64,000 nt of DNA from Scalesia atractyloides. Taxonomy: Eukaryota > Streptophyta > Magnoliopsida > Asterales > Asteraceae. The DNA is taken from positions 41,262,341 through 41,326,340 of the forward strand of contig CAMTDV010000012.1 of NCBI GenBank assembly GCA_947069175.1. The letters are read 5' to 3'. The position numbers were made by a program, and so were the translations under genes. Under the pieces are notes generated by a model. The model made no database searches, was not told the origin of the DNA, and saw nothing but the letters and a program-made list of their open reading frames with translations. Shown here piece by piece: positions 44,486-56,077 of the stretch. The stretch's first letter is position 1. Each line of letters opens with the position of its first letter.

Positions 44486-45519
44486 GTCCTTAAGAAAGAT
44501 AAACATCATCTTTAACAAGCATTAGAAATGATCACAATCAAGAAATGATGATCAGAAAAGACCAATCTGATTACTGATGAAAATCTGATTTATAAGACCA
44601 GGTAAATCTTGATCATCAGTCTGATGGAGCAATTGTATAGGAGATAGGGTTCTACATGAATCCTAAGTAGCAAGTGGACTTGATCAGATTCAATGAATAT
44701 ACCAAAAGCTACTTCACATAGTCAAGTTCATGAATAAACAAATCTTTATTCATGCCTTACATTCTCTATAAATAGAGAACATAACTCCGAAGGCAAATTG
44801 AGTCAAGCTTAGCATATATCACATACTACAAAAACTCCACTGCCCTCATCACAGAATTCTTTCAGTATTTGTTAGTAATAGTAAATAACCTCACAATCAC
44901 CATGTAAGCTTTTCAAAGTGATATAAAGTTGAAAGTTCTGTATTGTGTCTTTTGAAAGTTTGATTTCTAGTTTCGACATTATTTTCATATTTGTTGAAAT
45001 CACTTGCCATGTTTAGATAAAACATTGTTATCTAGGATCAACAGTTGATATTAGCGTAGATTGAATAAGCTCTTTTTATATGATCAACTGCTCAAGTATC
45101 TCCTTTTGATACTGTCTTTTCAAAACTTCACTTTTATCTAAAAATGGCAAACTTTCAAACATGGAACAATGCTTTCAACATCGGGTCTATGTCAAAGCCC
45201 CGACTTTGGTCAGAGCGGAGTACCCCAATGGAGAATCAGGATGATCAATTTCCTTAACGGACATGATCGAGCTCTGTTTCAATCCATTGAAAGAAGCCCA
45301 CATATTCCCATAGTTGAAATTCTAGCTGTTCCAGCAATTGATTAAACACCAGCAATACCTGTCTCTTAGTCTCAAAAATAAGAAAGAAACTGGAGCAAAG
45401 AGGACAAGGATTAGGTGGAAGTTGATGAAAGGGCCAAATCACTCTTGATAATGGCACTTCCAAATGACATATTTTCTCAAGTAGATGCTTGTGCATCTGC
45501 AAAGAAAATGCGGGATCAG
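44486..45519 (+). repeat. LTR-gag tandem array, unit 4 (continuous with the rest of gag)
   Basis: A 1034-bp unit that shares the one-base loss of unit 3. It has several small deletions and differs in the 'CACATATTCCCATAGTTGAA' block, where units 1-3 share CCACATTGTTGAA. Beyond 45519 the sequence continues as ordinary gag (TTGAAAAATCTTTGTGAAGG), whereas units 1-3 jump back into an LTR. Confidence 0.92.
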
Positions 45520-47060
45520 TTGAAAAATCTTTGTGAAGGGGGGAATAATGAAAAGAAGCAAAAGAACTAATTATGTTTTCTTTATATGAGAGGTTTAAGA
45601 GTCTAAAAAATGAAAGTCTTTCAAAATCATACAACAGTTTTGCAAAATTACTGAATGGCCTTAAAAAATTGGTGTTGAAAAATCAAACGATGAAAGAAAT
45701 CTCATGTTTCTAGATACTCTACACAGGGAATGGAGAAGTATAACAATTACTTTGGCCTCCACCTTAGATTAGGCAATCTAAGTTTACATGATCTCTACAG
45801 TATCCTAGTCCCAAGAGAGGAAGAAATTTATCAAAATTCAACACAAAGAGGAGGATCCATAGCTGTCATCTCTAACACACAAAGAGTAACAAGTTCAGAT
45901 CCTCAGTCCTGTCACACTCAAAACATAGAATCAGAAGATTCTGATACTGCATCAGATTTTTTGGCATTTGCTAAGGCTAGAACACTGCTTACAAAACATT
46001 TGAGCAAAGGCTGAGAGGAGGAAGTAACAAGCATCAAAAGAGTGATAGAAGAAGGATGGAAGGAAAATTCAAAGAAAAGGAAAAACAGAAGTAGTGTGCT
46101 ACAAGTGTAAACAAAAGGACCGTATGCTTCAGAGTGTAAGAATAAGAAGTTAAAGGATGTTTCATATTATGAAAAGAAACTTAAGGAAGCTAGAAGGCAA
46201 CAATAGAACAGTCTGATTGCTGGAACTGACATCTGGTTGATAGATGATTCTTCTCATGATGATGAAGAAGAAATAAGCAACTTTTGTTTGATGGCAAGAA
46301 TATCAGATGAAGATCAGAACCGTCAGAAAACAAAATAAACTCAAACAATCTAGATTTGAAACATCAGTTAAACAAACTTATGTTAGATTTTAAGCATTTG
46401 CAAGAAAAGCAAGTTACATAAAACAAAAAATCTGATGATTTGTAGAAACTGCTAAACGAACCAAAAGCATCTCTTCATGATGAAAGCCTAACCAAAGATG
46501 CGAAGATTGAATTTTATGAACAAGAAAGAAAAGCTTGTATAAAAAGATTCAAGAAAGTGAAATTAATGTTAAAGGTTTTCAACAGGCAAGGAATTCATAA
46601 ATTTCATAGAGGCTACACCTAAAAACAGAGGAGAAGGGTTAGGTTACACATAAACTAATATCAAACATCCTACCACGTTTGTAAAAGCAGATGCACCAAA
46701 TTCTGATAAATTATTATCAGAATCTGATGCAGAATCCTACAAATGTGGAAACTCTGAAAATTTGTATTTTTCTTCAGGATCTAGTTCAAAAATAAGAAAA
46801 TACGAGTCAAAACAAACTTACTCGGAAAAAGCAAAAAGGACTCAAACAAAAATTCAAAGATCTTTTAAGCCTCATCACAATCCAAATCATCAGAAAACTC
46901 TGATTAAATGGATTGTATGTGTGTTGAAATACTGAAATTAATTCAACAACATCTTTCAAAAAACAAACCATTTGTTAGTGACTTAACATTTAATAGAAAA
47001 TCTGATGATAGCTCTTCTGAAGAAGAAAATGAGAAAAATACAAATGTCTTCTCATTTCAG
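45144..47060 (+). pseudogene. Ty1/copia gag of element A, broken
   Basis: Starts at the ATG of array unit 4 (MANFQTWNN...) and continues in several frames: 'KSLKNESLSKSYNSFAKLL' near 45600, then the open stretch 45730-46014 ('NLSLHDLYSILVPREEEI'). A degenerate zinc knuckle lies near 46090-46135 (CYKCKQK then a frameshift). The protein would form the particle and bind element RNA. Multiple frameshifts disable it. Downstream sequence to about 47060 is poorly conserved spacer and pre-protease sequence; the protease DSGA motif was not found. Confidence 0.7.
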
Positions 47061-48738
47061 GACCATCATATGCAACAGATTTGAAATATAATCTTTTAAG
47101 TTGTGGACAACTTTGTGACATAGGCTTCTAGGTAACCTTCTTACCTAAAAAATGTTTGTTAGTTGGTTTAAAAGAAAGAAAAGTGAAACCCCAGATTTGA
47201 TTGTAAACTTTGTTAGAAAAATAGAAAATCTATTGAAACAAACAGTCAGGAAAACCAGATCTGATAATGGAACAGAATTTAAAAACTCAAAACTTGAGAC
47301 TTTCCTTCTCAGCAAAGGAATTTCTCATGACAATTCTGCTCTAAGAACTGCACAACAAAATGGAGTGGTGGAAAGAAGAAACAGAACTCTAGTAGAGGCA
47401 GCAAAAACAATGCTTGCTTATGCCAAACTTTTGCCACATCTAAAAAATATAAACACAAGCCAGAATTCCGATACACATCTCTCAGAACAGATCATCAATC
47501 AGGGGGAAGAAGGAGAATCCTCATCAGATCAGACAAATGCACACAACAACAATAGATGGATCAAAGGACATTCTCCATCAAACATAATTGGAAATCCAGA
47601 AGAAGATGTTAGAATAAGATTAGCAACTTCACACGAATGTCTTTACATATGATTTATGAGCATGATATAACCAAAATCTGTCAAAGAAGCACTCAATGAC
47701 TCAGATTGGGTCCAACCAATGCAGGAAAAGCTTGACCAATTTGAAAAGAGTCATGTATGGAATATGGTACCAAGACCAACCAACAAATTTATTGTTGGTT
47801 CAAAATGGGTATTCAGAAATAAATCTGATGAACAGGAATCATAACAAGGAGTAAGCAAGACTAGTGGTCAAGGGCTATTGTCAGCAAGAAGGAATAGATT
47901 ATGAAGAGACCTTTGCTCCTGTTGCAAGACTAGAAGCCATTAGAATATTCCTTGCTTATGCAGCATCTAAAGATTTCAAAGTTTATTAGATGGACGTGAA
48001 ATCAACATTTCTAAACGACAAGATTGAAGAAGAAGTATATGTGCAAGAGCCTGTTGGCTTTGTTGATCCAAAATTTCCAAAACACGTTTACAAGCTAAAC
48101 AAAGTCTTGTATGGTTTAAAGCAAGCTCCCTGAGCATGGTATGAAACTTTCTCACATTTCCTAATCAACTCTAGCTTTACCAAAGGTACAATTGATACAA
48201 CCTTGTTTCTTAAGACACACAAAGGGCACACTTAGTTGGTATAAATATGTTGATTACATTATATTTGTATCAACTAATTCAAAATTTTGCAAAAAGTTTG
48301 AAAACCTAATGACCAGCCACTTTTAAATGAGCATGATGGGTAAACTAGATTTCTTTTTGGGTCTTCAAGTGAAACAAAAAAGTGATGGCATATTTTTGAG
48401 TCAATCAAAATATGTCAGAACCATTTTGAAAAAAAAAATACTCACTTGACAATTGCTCATCTTCAAAAACTCCAATGGCCATAGGAAATAAACTAGATTT
48501 TGATCCTAATGGTGAAAATGTAGATATTAAAACTTATAGAGGAATTATAGGATCATTGTTATACTTAAAAACAAGTAGACCAGATATTATGTTTTCAACT
48601 TGTTTTCTAGCAAGATACCAATGCAATCCTAAAGAGTCCCACTTAAAGGTTGTTAAAAGAGTTTTTAAATATCTCAAGGGAATATCTGATTTAGGTTTAA
48701 GGTATCCTAAAGGTAAAAAATTAGACTTAATAGCATAC
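47061..48738 (+). pseudogene. Ty1/copia pol of element A (integrase fragment, RT, RNase H start), broken
   Basis: A pre-integrase tail ('YNLLSCGQLCDIGF') is followed by an integrase fragment (47152-47440) with RSDNGTEFKNSKLETFLLSKG and 'QQNGVVERRNRTLVEAAKTM', the second Asp and the Glu of the DDE triad; the first Asp region is missing. RT blocks follow in mixed frames: 'FEKSHVWNMVPRPTNK' (47740), 'DVKS..LNDKIEEEVYVQ' (48000), 'YGLKQAP' (48110) and YVDY in place of YVDD (48250). The open stretch 48475-48738 carries 'YRGIIGSLLYLKTSRPDIMF' and 'YQCNPKESHLKVVKRVFKYL'. The frame is cut by the LTR of element B. Many stops are present. Confidence 0.82.
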
Positions 48739-49412
48739 TGTTGGATCTATTGAACTCTATAAAAGAACATGTGATTGGAAAGCCAAAATGATCTATAACA
48801 TCTGATCCTTAATAACAGTGTTTAGAAGATCTGCTCCCTCAAAGACAAAGACATTAACATCTACTTCTCAAAGGTCTGTTAAGCTAAAGTCCCGTTATAC
48901 AAGATCTGTTGAAAACAAGTCTAAAGTCGTTGATATATAAGATCTGCTATTGAAGAATAAAGACACTTGAAGCAAAGGTCTACTGGACCAACAGAGGATA
49001 AAGCTCATCAAAGTTTCTACAACAGATGTTGGATCAACAAAGTTTATATATTATCAATGTAACAGTGTTTAATTCTAGTTGTTGTTAGAGTTTGTTAGGT
49101 CGTTAGATGTCATTGTCAAGGTTACGTCAGCTTAGATGCCACAGTGGTTTGCTTGTACTATAAATAGAACAGTACATGTACTATTCTATTCATCACTTCT
49201 TCTTGACATTTCTTGTACGAACAAATAAGAGTGATCAAGCTGAGGGGGAGGTTGTATATCTTTCATGCATACGTAAACTTTATTTTATAAAAGCATGTTG
49301 ATGAAAACATTCTCTTCATTGTTGTGATTTACAAGTTTACATTTCCGCTGCATTTATCATCTTTGTTTTATCATCTTTAAACTGTCACAACATTTAAACT
49401 CGAATCCTAACA
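48739..49412 (+). repeat. 5' LTR of copia element B
   Basis: 674 bp, TGTTGGATCTATTG...CGAATCCTAACA. TATAAATA lies at 49159-49166. The downstream TAGTGTCAAAGCC corresponds to the primer site TGGTATCAGAGCC with changes. An AGGGGGAGG purine block inside the LTR at about 49241 is typical of the R/U5 part of such LTRs. Confidence 0.8.
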
Positions 49413-49575
49413 ATTAGTGTCAAAGCCTGGTCAATCAAATTTGATCTTACAATCAATTTGATATAACAGATCAGCTCTCATTACTGACTCGTTTGTTCAT
49501 TGATTGAAAACAGAGTAAAAGTTTATTTACGTTCAAAGTATTTCTAAAAAAAAACCTATTTGTAAACAATCTGAA

Positions 49576-49746
49576 ATGTCTCAAAATCCACAAGATCCAC
49601 ACACCACTGGCACCATGACAAACCTCCAATGCTTGTTAGATCGGAGTATAACATCTGGCAACGTGGGATGGGTTACATACTTGCACAACAAAATACGGGT
49701 TGCTGGAAATTGGTTATCATAGGACCTCATGTTCCGATGGTACCTA
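49576..49746 (+). pseudogene. Ty1/copia gag N-terminus of element B
   Basis: ATG at 49576 (MSQNPQDPHTTGTM), then a one-base frameshift. The copia gag lead 'PMLVRSEYNIWQRGMGYIL' and 'CWKLVIIGPHVPM' follow up to 49746, where element C begins. The fragment shows the start of the domain that shapes the capsid; nothing more is in the window. Confidence 0.75.
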
Positions 49747-50178
49747 TGAGAAGGGATCGAATCTCCTATTAGGAGCACCAGACTGATCTGACTCAACTAA
49801 CAGAGGCGGAATTCATTGTTAGCGAGTTGGACAAACAAACAAGAAAGATATACTGCTTAAACGCCTTGATTTGTATTGATAAACGTGAACGGTTAAAGAA
49901 CGAGTAAATAGTTTGACAGGGCTTTGCCGTAGTCACACACCAACAGATATCCAACACAACACTCAAGCTCTTATGTTTATAGGTCAACATAACTCGCACA
50001 GGAAAGAGGTGTGTATGACTCGTGGGAGTGGTGCCTCGTACGAGTGACAAGGTGTCACTCATACGAGCCATGTACAAAACATATAAATCATATAATAACA
50101 TACAATATCTGACATTCTAAGCCCTATATATATAACCAACATATCCTAGACGTAGGCAATATACATTATGCACCAACA
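49747..50178 (-). repeat. 3' LTR of copia element C
   Basis: 432 bp. The minus strand starts TGTTGGTGCATAATGTAT and ends ...GATCCCTTCTCA. It is clearly related to the LTR of D (56909-57360), sharing 'TAACAATGAATTCCGCCTCT' and 'TTAGTTGAGTCAGATC'. TATAAACA lies at 49974-49981 on the minus strand. One exact TCGTACGA lies at 50036. Confidence 0.88.
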
Positions 50179-50180
50179 AA

Positions 50181-50189
50181 CTCCCCCTT
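50181..50189 (-). promoter_or_regulatory. Polypurine tract of copia element C
   Basis: The minus strand reads AAGGGGGAG, two bases before the LTR start TGTTGG. Similar purine blocks on the same strand lie near 55932 (AAAAGGGGGC) and 55992 (TAGGGGGAGAAA). This fits the repeated purine tracts described for sireviruses. Confidence 0.8.
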
Positions 50190-50329
50190 GGATGTTGCCA
50201 CAGTCTTGGATAGTCTTCAAAAACACTTTAAAGATTTGACAATTAACGACCAAAGAAACGTTTCGGTGGCCTGCGACGCTCCTCAGAAGATACCGGCATT
50301 TGGTCTGTAGGAGGAGGCCGATTACATGT

Positions 50330-53300
50330 GTTGCCAAACCGAAATCTCCTTAGCGAAGCAACTCGCGCTCACTCAGCAATGCTTCCATCATTCTTCTCTT
50401 TCTTTCGTTTCTCTATCTCTTCCAGCTTCCTCCAAGAAGTGTTCCATGCTGTTCCTGAGTGTATATCATTAGCAAAACAAACATTAACAATCTTCTGGAA
50501 CTGGAGAGCCTGCTCTTTGTCTTTTTCTTCAAAACTGATTTTGCTAAAGAATAAACATTCAATATCTTTTTGCGAGCAGTTTACTAGCCCCATCGGGTCT
50601 AGTATTCGAATACCACGCCGTAATCCATAGATACGTTTGTGAGAAATGACGAATTCGGATAGTTCTTCTGTAATTTTCCAAGAATCGTCATGTGGTTGGA
50701 CACAAATTACAGCTTCGCCTATGTTCGAATCATAGTGCCACCATTTGAAAATCTTGTGAAAATTTTAATCAGAGGCATATTCTTCATCACTCGTGGCCTC
50801 TTTACAATCAACGTAACATCCTTTTTTTCGTTACTGGATCAATCTTTGTGATTCTTTTAGGGATATGTGGCTTCCAGTGAATAAAACCATGTGTAGCCTC
50901 AAGCTTTATCAATTTTCATAGCCGCTGGTCATGAAATTTCATCTTCAAATTAATCATCTTAGTTTGAACAAGCTCTTTGATATCCCAAAAAGGCAGGGTC
51001 TTTATGTCGCTTAAGCATCGAAAGTACTGGATCCCATCCTCCCGTTTAATTGCATAAACATTAAGCTCTTCGATCCATCCCCAACTAATGATATCCCCCA
51101 AAGAAATGTTAGCATCGCGCGTGAAGAATGCTAGGGGACATTTGAATTTACGCTCAGCTGGTACTTCTTTAAACCAACGCTTCCTCATTTCTGCAATTTC
51201 TTTTGCAGATAATTGTTGAGGAACCGTTCCCTGTTTGACAACCTCTTCAACTTTGCGCTTTAGAAGATCATCATTCTCGGCAGCAAACAATTCACTGAAA
51301 GTTGGGGAGTCATATGTACCCTTGTCGGCAATATTTGCATCATTGTCATCAGAAACATCCTCCACGACAACTTTATCATAATCATGTGCGTCAGAAACAT
51401 GTTCAAATATATAATTCACAGGCTCGAAAGCACTGATGTTGTTAAGCTCTTCTTTGAAATCAAACTCAAATGTTTCTTCGTCCACGCCCAACATATTTGC
51501 TATTTCTTCTTTTGTGTAAATGTAGACAAACTCTCTCTCTTCTACATCATGCTCCAAATATAATATCTTTGGTTTGGGCACGACAAGAACATATGGCATA
51601 TTAGTCATTGTGAGGATTCCTGCCTGCTTAGAATCCTTCGAGCATTCAGACTCCTTTCCTTGTTCTTTTCCTTCTTCCACTTTATTTGTAGAATCATCCA
51701 AGTACACAAAGAAATCAATATCTTCATTTAAACCTGCATTTGTTACAATGATACCCGAACCTCCCAAATCATCATCATCACCATCAATATCATCATCAGA
51801 CTTATCCTTAAATGTATCATCAGTATCGTCCAAGTCTTCATTTTCCTTCTCAGGATTCTCATCAAATTCATCTACCTCTTCTTCAATTTCTTTCTCCAAC
51901 TTTCTCTTATTTAGCCATTCTTGATGTTTAGCTGAAAGATTCGTCATGTCAATGTTAACATGCTTTGGCTTTCCAATCAAAACAAACTTCCCCATGTCTG
52001 CACACATCACCACTTCAGAAGATACTGACACAGATTCAGCTTCTGGCTCAGTTATATCAATCATAGGTTCCTCACCAACCTTCGCTTTACCTTCCCCTGA
52101 GCGTCTGATAGCTCTTTTGCAATGCATTCTCGCTCAGTAACCCTTTCTCTAGCTTCTGCTCTCTCAATCTCATCTATTTCTGCATCTAAGTTAATTTCGA
52201 GTTTCTTTATAAGAATTTTCCCGAATAAGCTCATTTTTCATTGATTGCTGATGCGTTCTTCATTATATTCTTCCATTCGGTTCCTCAGTCTTTCGTTCTC
52301 TGTCATGATACCGGCCAAGATAGCTTCAAGTTGCTGTTTTCTTCTTTCAGCCCTTTAATTTGCTCTTGTAGTTCAGCAAACTTTACACTGTTAAACATAA
52401 CTTGGTTTTCCAACTCTTCAATTCATGTGTCATTGAACATATCTGTAGAAAATTCTTCTCCCCCTAGTATATCACCAAAATTGAAGTCAAATTGATCTTC
52501 AAGTCTGGTTCCTGTGAAGAACTGGGGTTTAGATTGAGAAGGTTGAGCTTGAGGTGTAGATTGTGGTGTTGGTTGTGGTGGTGGAGTTGGTTGAGGAGGT
52601 GGTGATGGTGGTGGTTGAGAAGTCGGTTCAACATTCACTGCTTCATCAACCTTTTTCTGCACCTTTCTCTTAGATTTGTCTTTTGGAGAATCTGTGCTTC
52701 TAACAGCTGGCCTCTTTAGACGTTTAGAAGATTTCTTTGAAGATTTGCGAACAGGGGTGTCACTATCGGAACCCGACATAAGTTGTATCATCTTCCCCTG
52801 TTGCTTTTCGTTTCTTTTCTTCTGCTTTACGTTGAATCTCAGCCAAACGTTCGAGTTCTCTTTCTTTAGCTCTTTCTCTTTCTCTGGCAATCATATCCTC
52901 TTGATCAGTACTAGAGGAGGATGCCTCTTCAACCATTCCTTGCTTCTCGTTCGATATCAGCAGTCAAAGTTTCAACATTTTCTTCTGGCTCTGACTCATC
53001 TACCACCCTCGTGCTGTTAGATGCATGTTGCTTCATTTTAGGGGCATTGGAGGTAGATGTAGATGTTTGCTTTCGCTTCGACCCCTTACCCCCTCCTTAT
53101 CTTCTTTAGAGAACTAGACGCTTCTCTTTGCAACAAAACCGTCTAACGCTTCTAACTCCTCATCTTCGTCTCCACTATCATCTTTTCGCCACTTCCCCTT
53201 AGGTGGCGCCATATAGTCTTTGTCGATACTAGCCCCGAATACAGGCTTGGCATTAGGAAAGGCTTTAAGATGCAGATTCATCTTTTTCAATGTTGACACA

Positions 53301-53982
53301 TCCATATGTTCAAGCTTTAACACATCATCTTTCTTCTTCTTTAAATTTGGATATAAGTGATCGAGCAACATCTGAACAAAATTGAAAAATTGTGGAAACT
53401 TCTCGCGTTGTATATTTTGGACCATCTATGAGAAGATCAGTCTTGAAAAATTGTAGGGTAGGTTCAGAATAAGTGTTGTAATCATGCACATCTGTTAGTC
53501 TATCAAATCATCAAATCTGCCCTTTCTGTGACTGAGGGCATGAATAATACAGTGTGCGATATAACGAAACGGAGCACTAAGATTTGCCTTTTTGAAAGGA
53601 GCTGTGTTAACAAAACCTGCATATCCCATCCGATAGAAGCACCCCTTAACCATGTATTCTGAGAGACCAGTTGGGTCTTCTTCATGATCTTTAAACTCTA
53701 ACATTATTCGGATTAAGTCATAGTGATTTTGACTTGAATATCTTCGTTATCAATCCTCACTGCAGACAAAATAGCGTTCTCTTCCTCATTGAATTCAAAG
53801 GCATTCCAAAAATATTCGACATGAGAACGATAAGCCGTGTGACGGTCAGTGAGCGCCTTAGTAATAGGAAGTTGGCTTAAAAAATCTAGTACTTCTCTAT
53901 ATGCTGCGATTTCAGGAATAGTCTCATCTAGAAGACAACAGATGTTGTAAAACGGTGAAAAGGAAGACTTCTTGATCTGCAA
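50330..53982 (-). pseudogene. Third ORF of copia element C (3' of RNase H), broken
   Basis: Minus-strand pieces run 53982-53713, 53704-53495, 53425-53114, 52890-52423, 52127-50916 (403 codons) and 50593-50369. The N-terminal part is a conserved globular stretch ('EIAAYREVLDFLSQLP', 'RYIAHCIIHALSHRKGRF'). It resembles the extra domain found 3' of pol in Asteraceae copia elements. A basic and Ser-rich region, a Pro/Gln-rich linker ('PPPSPPPQPTPPPQ'), a coiled-coil segment and a long acidic Asp/Glu-rich region with 'FKCPLAFFTRDANISLG' follow. No clear signal peptide or membrane segment is visible, so 'envelope' is not supported. The function is unknown. At least five frameshifts or stops disable it. 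Confidence 0.72.
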
Positions 53983-56077
53983 ACATAAACATTTCTAACA
54001 TTTCAAATTTTACACACTCGTACGAGTCATCATTCGTACGAGTCAAATACTTAGACAAGAATTTAAGACTGAGTCAAAACCCCACTCATACGAGCCACTA
54101 CTTTGTACGAATGAATAACACACTTAACAAATTTTTAGGGTTTTGAACAAACTTCCTCGTATGAGTGATGCTTCGTATGAGTCATCAAGATAAAAACGTT
54201 TAAGGTCCTACTCGTACGAACGATCACTCGTACGAATGAATATGATAAATAGACATTTGAAATCCATGCTCGTATGAGTGATGATTCGTATGAGTTACGA
54301 ATGCACCAAATAACACCTTATCAAACCGAACTTAAAACGTATAGATTTTAACAAATTGAAGGTTGATTTATAGGTTAAAGGGGCTGATTTTAACGATTTT
54401 GAGTTCAATTTTATATTTTACCGGTCCGATTATCCTAAATCTACGTTTTATGTCCTTTTGGTCCAATTTCGGCATTATAACGGCTCAAAACAAGCATTAG
54501 TACCTTGCCCATCGTAAGAGGTGTGCTAATCAACCTCCCCGAAGTATAGATACGTCACGAAGATCAAGAAAATGAGTGATAAGAACTGAATCACATAGAG
54601 TAAGCTCTCAGTCGCACAAAGTCAATAGTGTGACTCGTGCGAATGAGGAGCCCTTTTATACTCATTCAGGTTCACTCGTACGAGTGATGATTCGTGCGAA
54701 TGAAGCCTTTTGTCACTCGTACGAGTCAGTGTGTCACTCATACGAGTCATTGTGTCACTCGTACGAGTCATTTCTATGCACTTTGTTTATCTTTTTGATT
54801 TTTTGTGAAATTTTATCTGTTTTTATAACCCGCTCAGTTAACCAAGTCCAAGTTAATGACCTTGGTTATCTGATTTGCCTACCAAGTCCAAATTAGTGAC
54901 CTTGGTTGACTGATGTTTGACCAAAACAAATTTATTCTAAAATTTAAAGTTTCAAATTAATGAACTTTGTTGACGTTTTAGGATATTTTCTTTTCTGATT
55001 AGCTCCCAGCCCATGCTCTTTAGCTTTCCTCCAGCAACTGTCGCTTTGACTTGGACTAACTGTACTTTCATCATCGGTAGACTAAAATCTAAGATAGATT
55101 GCTAAAAATAAGATGAAATTTTTTTTTGGGATTTTTCTGAAAAGAACGAACAAGTAAAGATGTATTTACATACATATTTTTTGTGAGTTTTGTGTTTACG
55201 GGATTATCAAATATTTAGATAAATCACAAGTATCGTTGATCTTGGTAATAACTTTAAGTTCTTAAACAGATTTACCTAGATTGCCAATATACTTATCCAT
55301 TTAAACCTCTACACGTTTCTCTATTGTTTCAAGATATGTTTAGGTAATATTAAGGAACATGAAGTAACTGTGTTTCACATCTCAGAATAGACTCCCGCAT
55401 CAAGATTCCAGAATATCATTTCACAGGTAAATATATCTAACTGATATCTGTAAATGGGGTGAATTGTGAGACCTTGAGAGCTCAGGTTAGTATTTCCATA
55501 CAGAGAAAGAGATGAAGGCTCGACTTTAGGTGGTGTTCCATAAAGGAATCTTTTGTCCTGCAAATGTCATAAATGTTTATGACATACTCATTTTTTGTGC
55601 AGCTTTTGTAGGCGAATAATGCGTAAAGTATTATACAAGTTCCAGGTGATTGCCGACGCAAAATTAGAAGAACTCATATAATACCCCAAATATCGCTTAA
55701 ATATAAAGACCTAGTATTGCAGATACTGGCATTCTATCAAACGAAATTTCGGAGTACTAAGTCTATATATCTGAGAGATGTCGACCCACAAGTTACTCAG
55801 TTTTTCTTTTAAGTTTATATCTTGAAGAACAATTTACTGAATGAGTGAAGCCTATTGGCATACTGTGATTACCTGGTTAAACATTCCATATCTTTAGCAT
55901 ACTGTAATTGTCAACTGATGTAATATGATTGCCCCCTTTTCACAAAAACTCTTTTTGTCTTTTTAATGTTTTTGATTTTTTCACAACTTTTCTCCCCCTA
56001 AAATCAAAAACATATTTTTGGTTTTTAGTTTTGTAAAGAAAAGATATTTACAGAAAAACATGTCATACTGATGAGAA
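53983..56077. other. Non-coding spacer of element C between RNase H and third ORF
   Basis: No coding sequence of known family is seen. Two clusters of TCGTACGA-type palindromes (54015-54300 and 54600-54780) and two purine-tract-like blocks near 55932 and 55992 (minus strand) are present. The rest is AT-rich. Confidence 0.7.
54015..54780. repeat. TCGTACGA palindrome clusters in the 3' region of element C
   Basis: Seven exact copies lie at about 54018, 54034, 54212, 54228, 54676, 54718 and 54759. Many one-base variants (TCATACGA, TCGTATGA, TCGTGCGA) sit between them, often paired as CTCGTACGAGTGATGATTCG. The variants are mostly CG-to-TG or CG-to-CA changes. Confidence 0.88.

Larger units (their letters stand above)
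41252..48738 (+). mobile_element. Ty1/copia element A (outermost of a nested stack), with an amplified 5' end
   Basis: The LTR starts TGTTGAAG at 41252. The first 4.3 kb is a tandem array of four LTR-plus-gag-start units, after which gag, integrase and RT/RNase H follow on the plus strand until 48738. There the coding sequence ('KKLDLIAY') is cut by the LTR of element B. Protease and part of integrase are deleted. No 3' LTR is in the window; it is predicted to the right of 64000. The 5 bp before the LTR are GTAAG. Confidence 0.85.
48739..49746 (+). mobile_element. Ty1/copia element B, 5' part (inserted into A, interrupted by C)
   Basis: A full LTR (48739-49412), a degenerate initiator-Met primer site and the first ~57 codons of gag are present. 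The LTR of element C (minus strand) then follows at 49747. The 5 bp before it are CATAC. The remainder should lie to the right of element C, outside the window. Confidence 0.8.

Noticed and set aside
42145..45634. Repeated 74-codon ORF on the minus strand (MQMHKHLLEKICHLE...), in all four array units
   Set aside because: It is the antisense of gag in each unit. The plus strand carries the recognisable copia gag start.
54576..54896. 106-codon plus-strand ORF with repeated 'CHSYES' units
   Set aside because: The repeats are the translated TCGTACGA-type array. There is no coding context.
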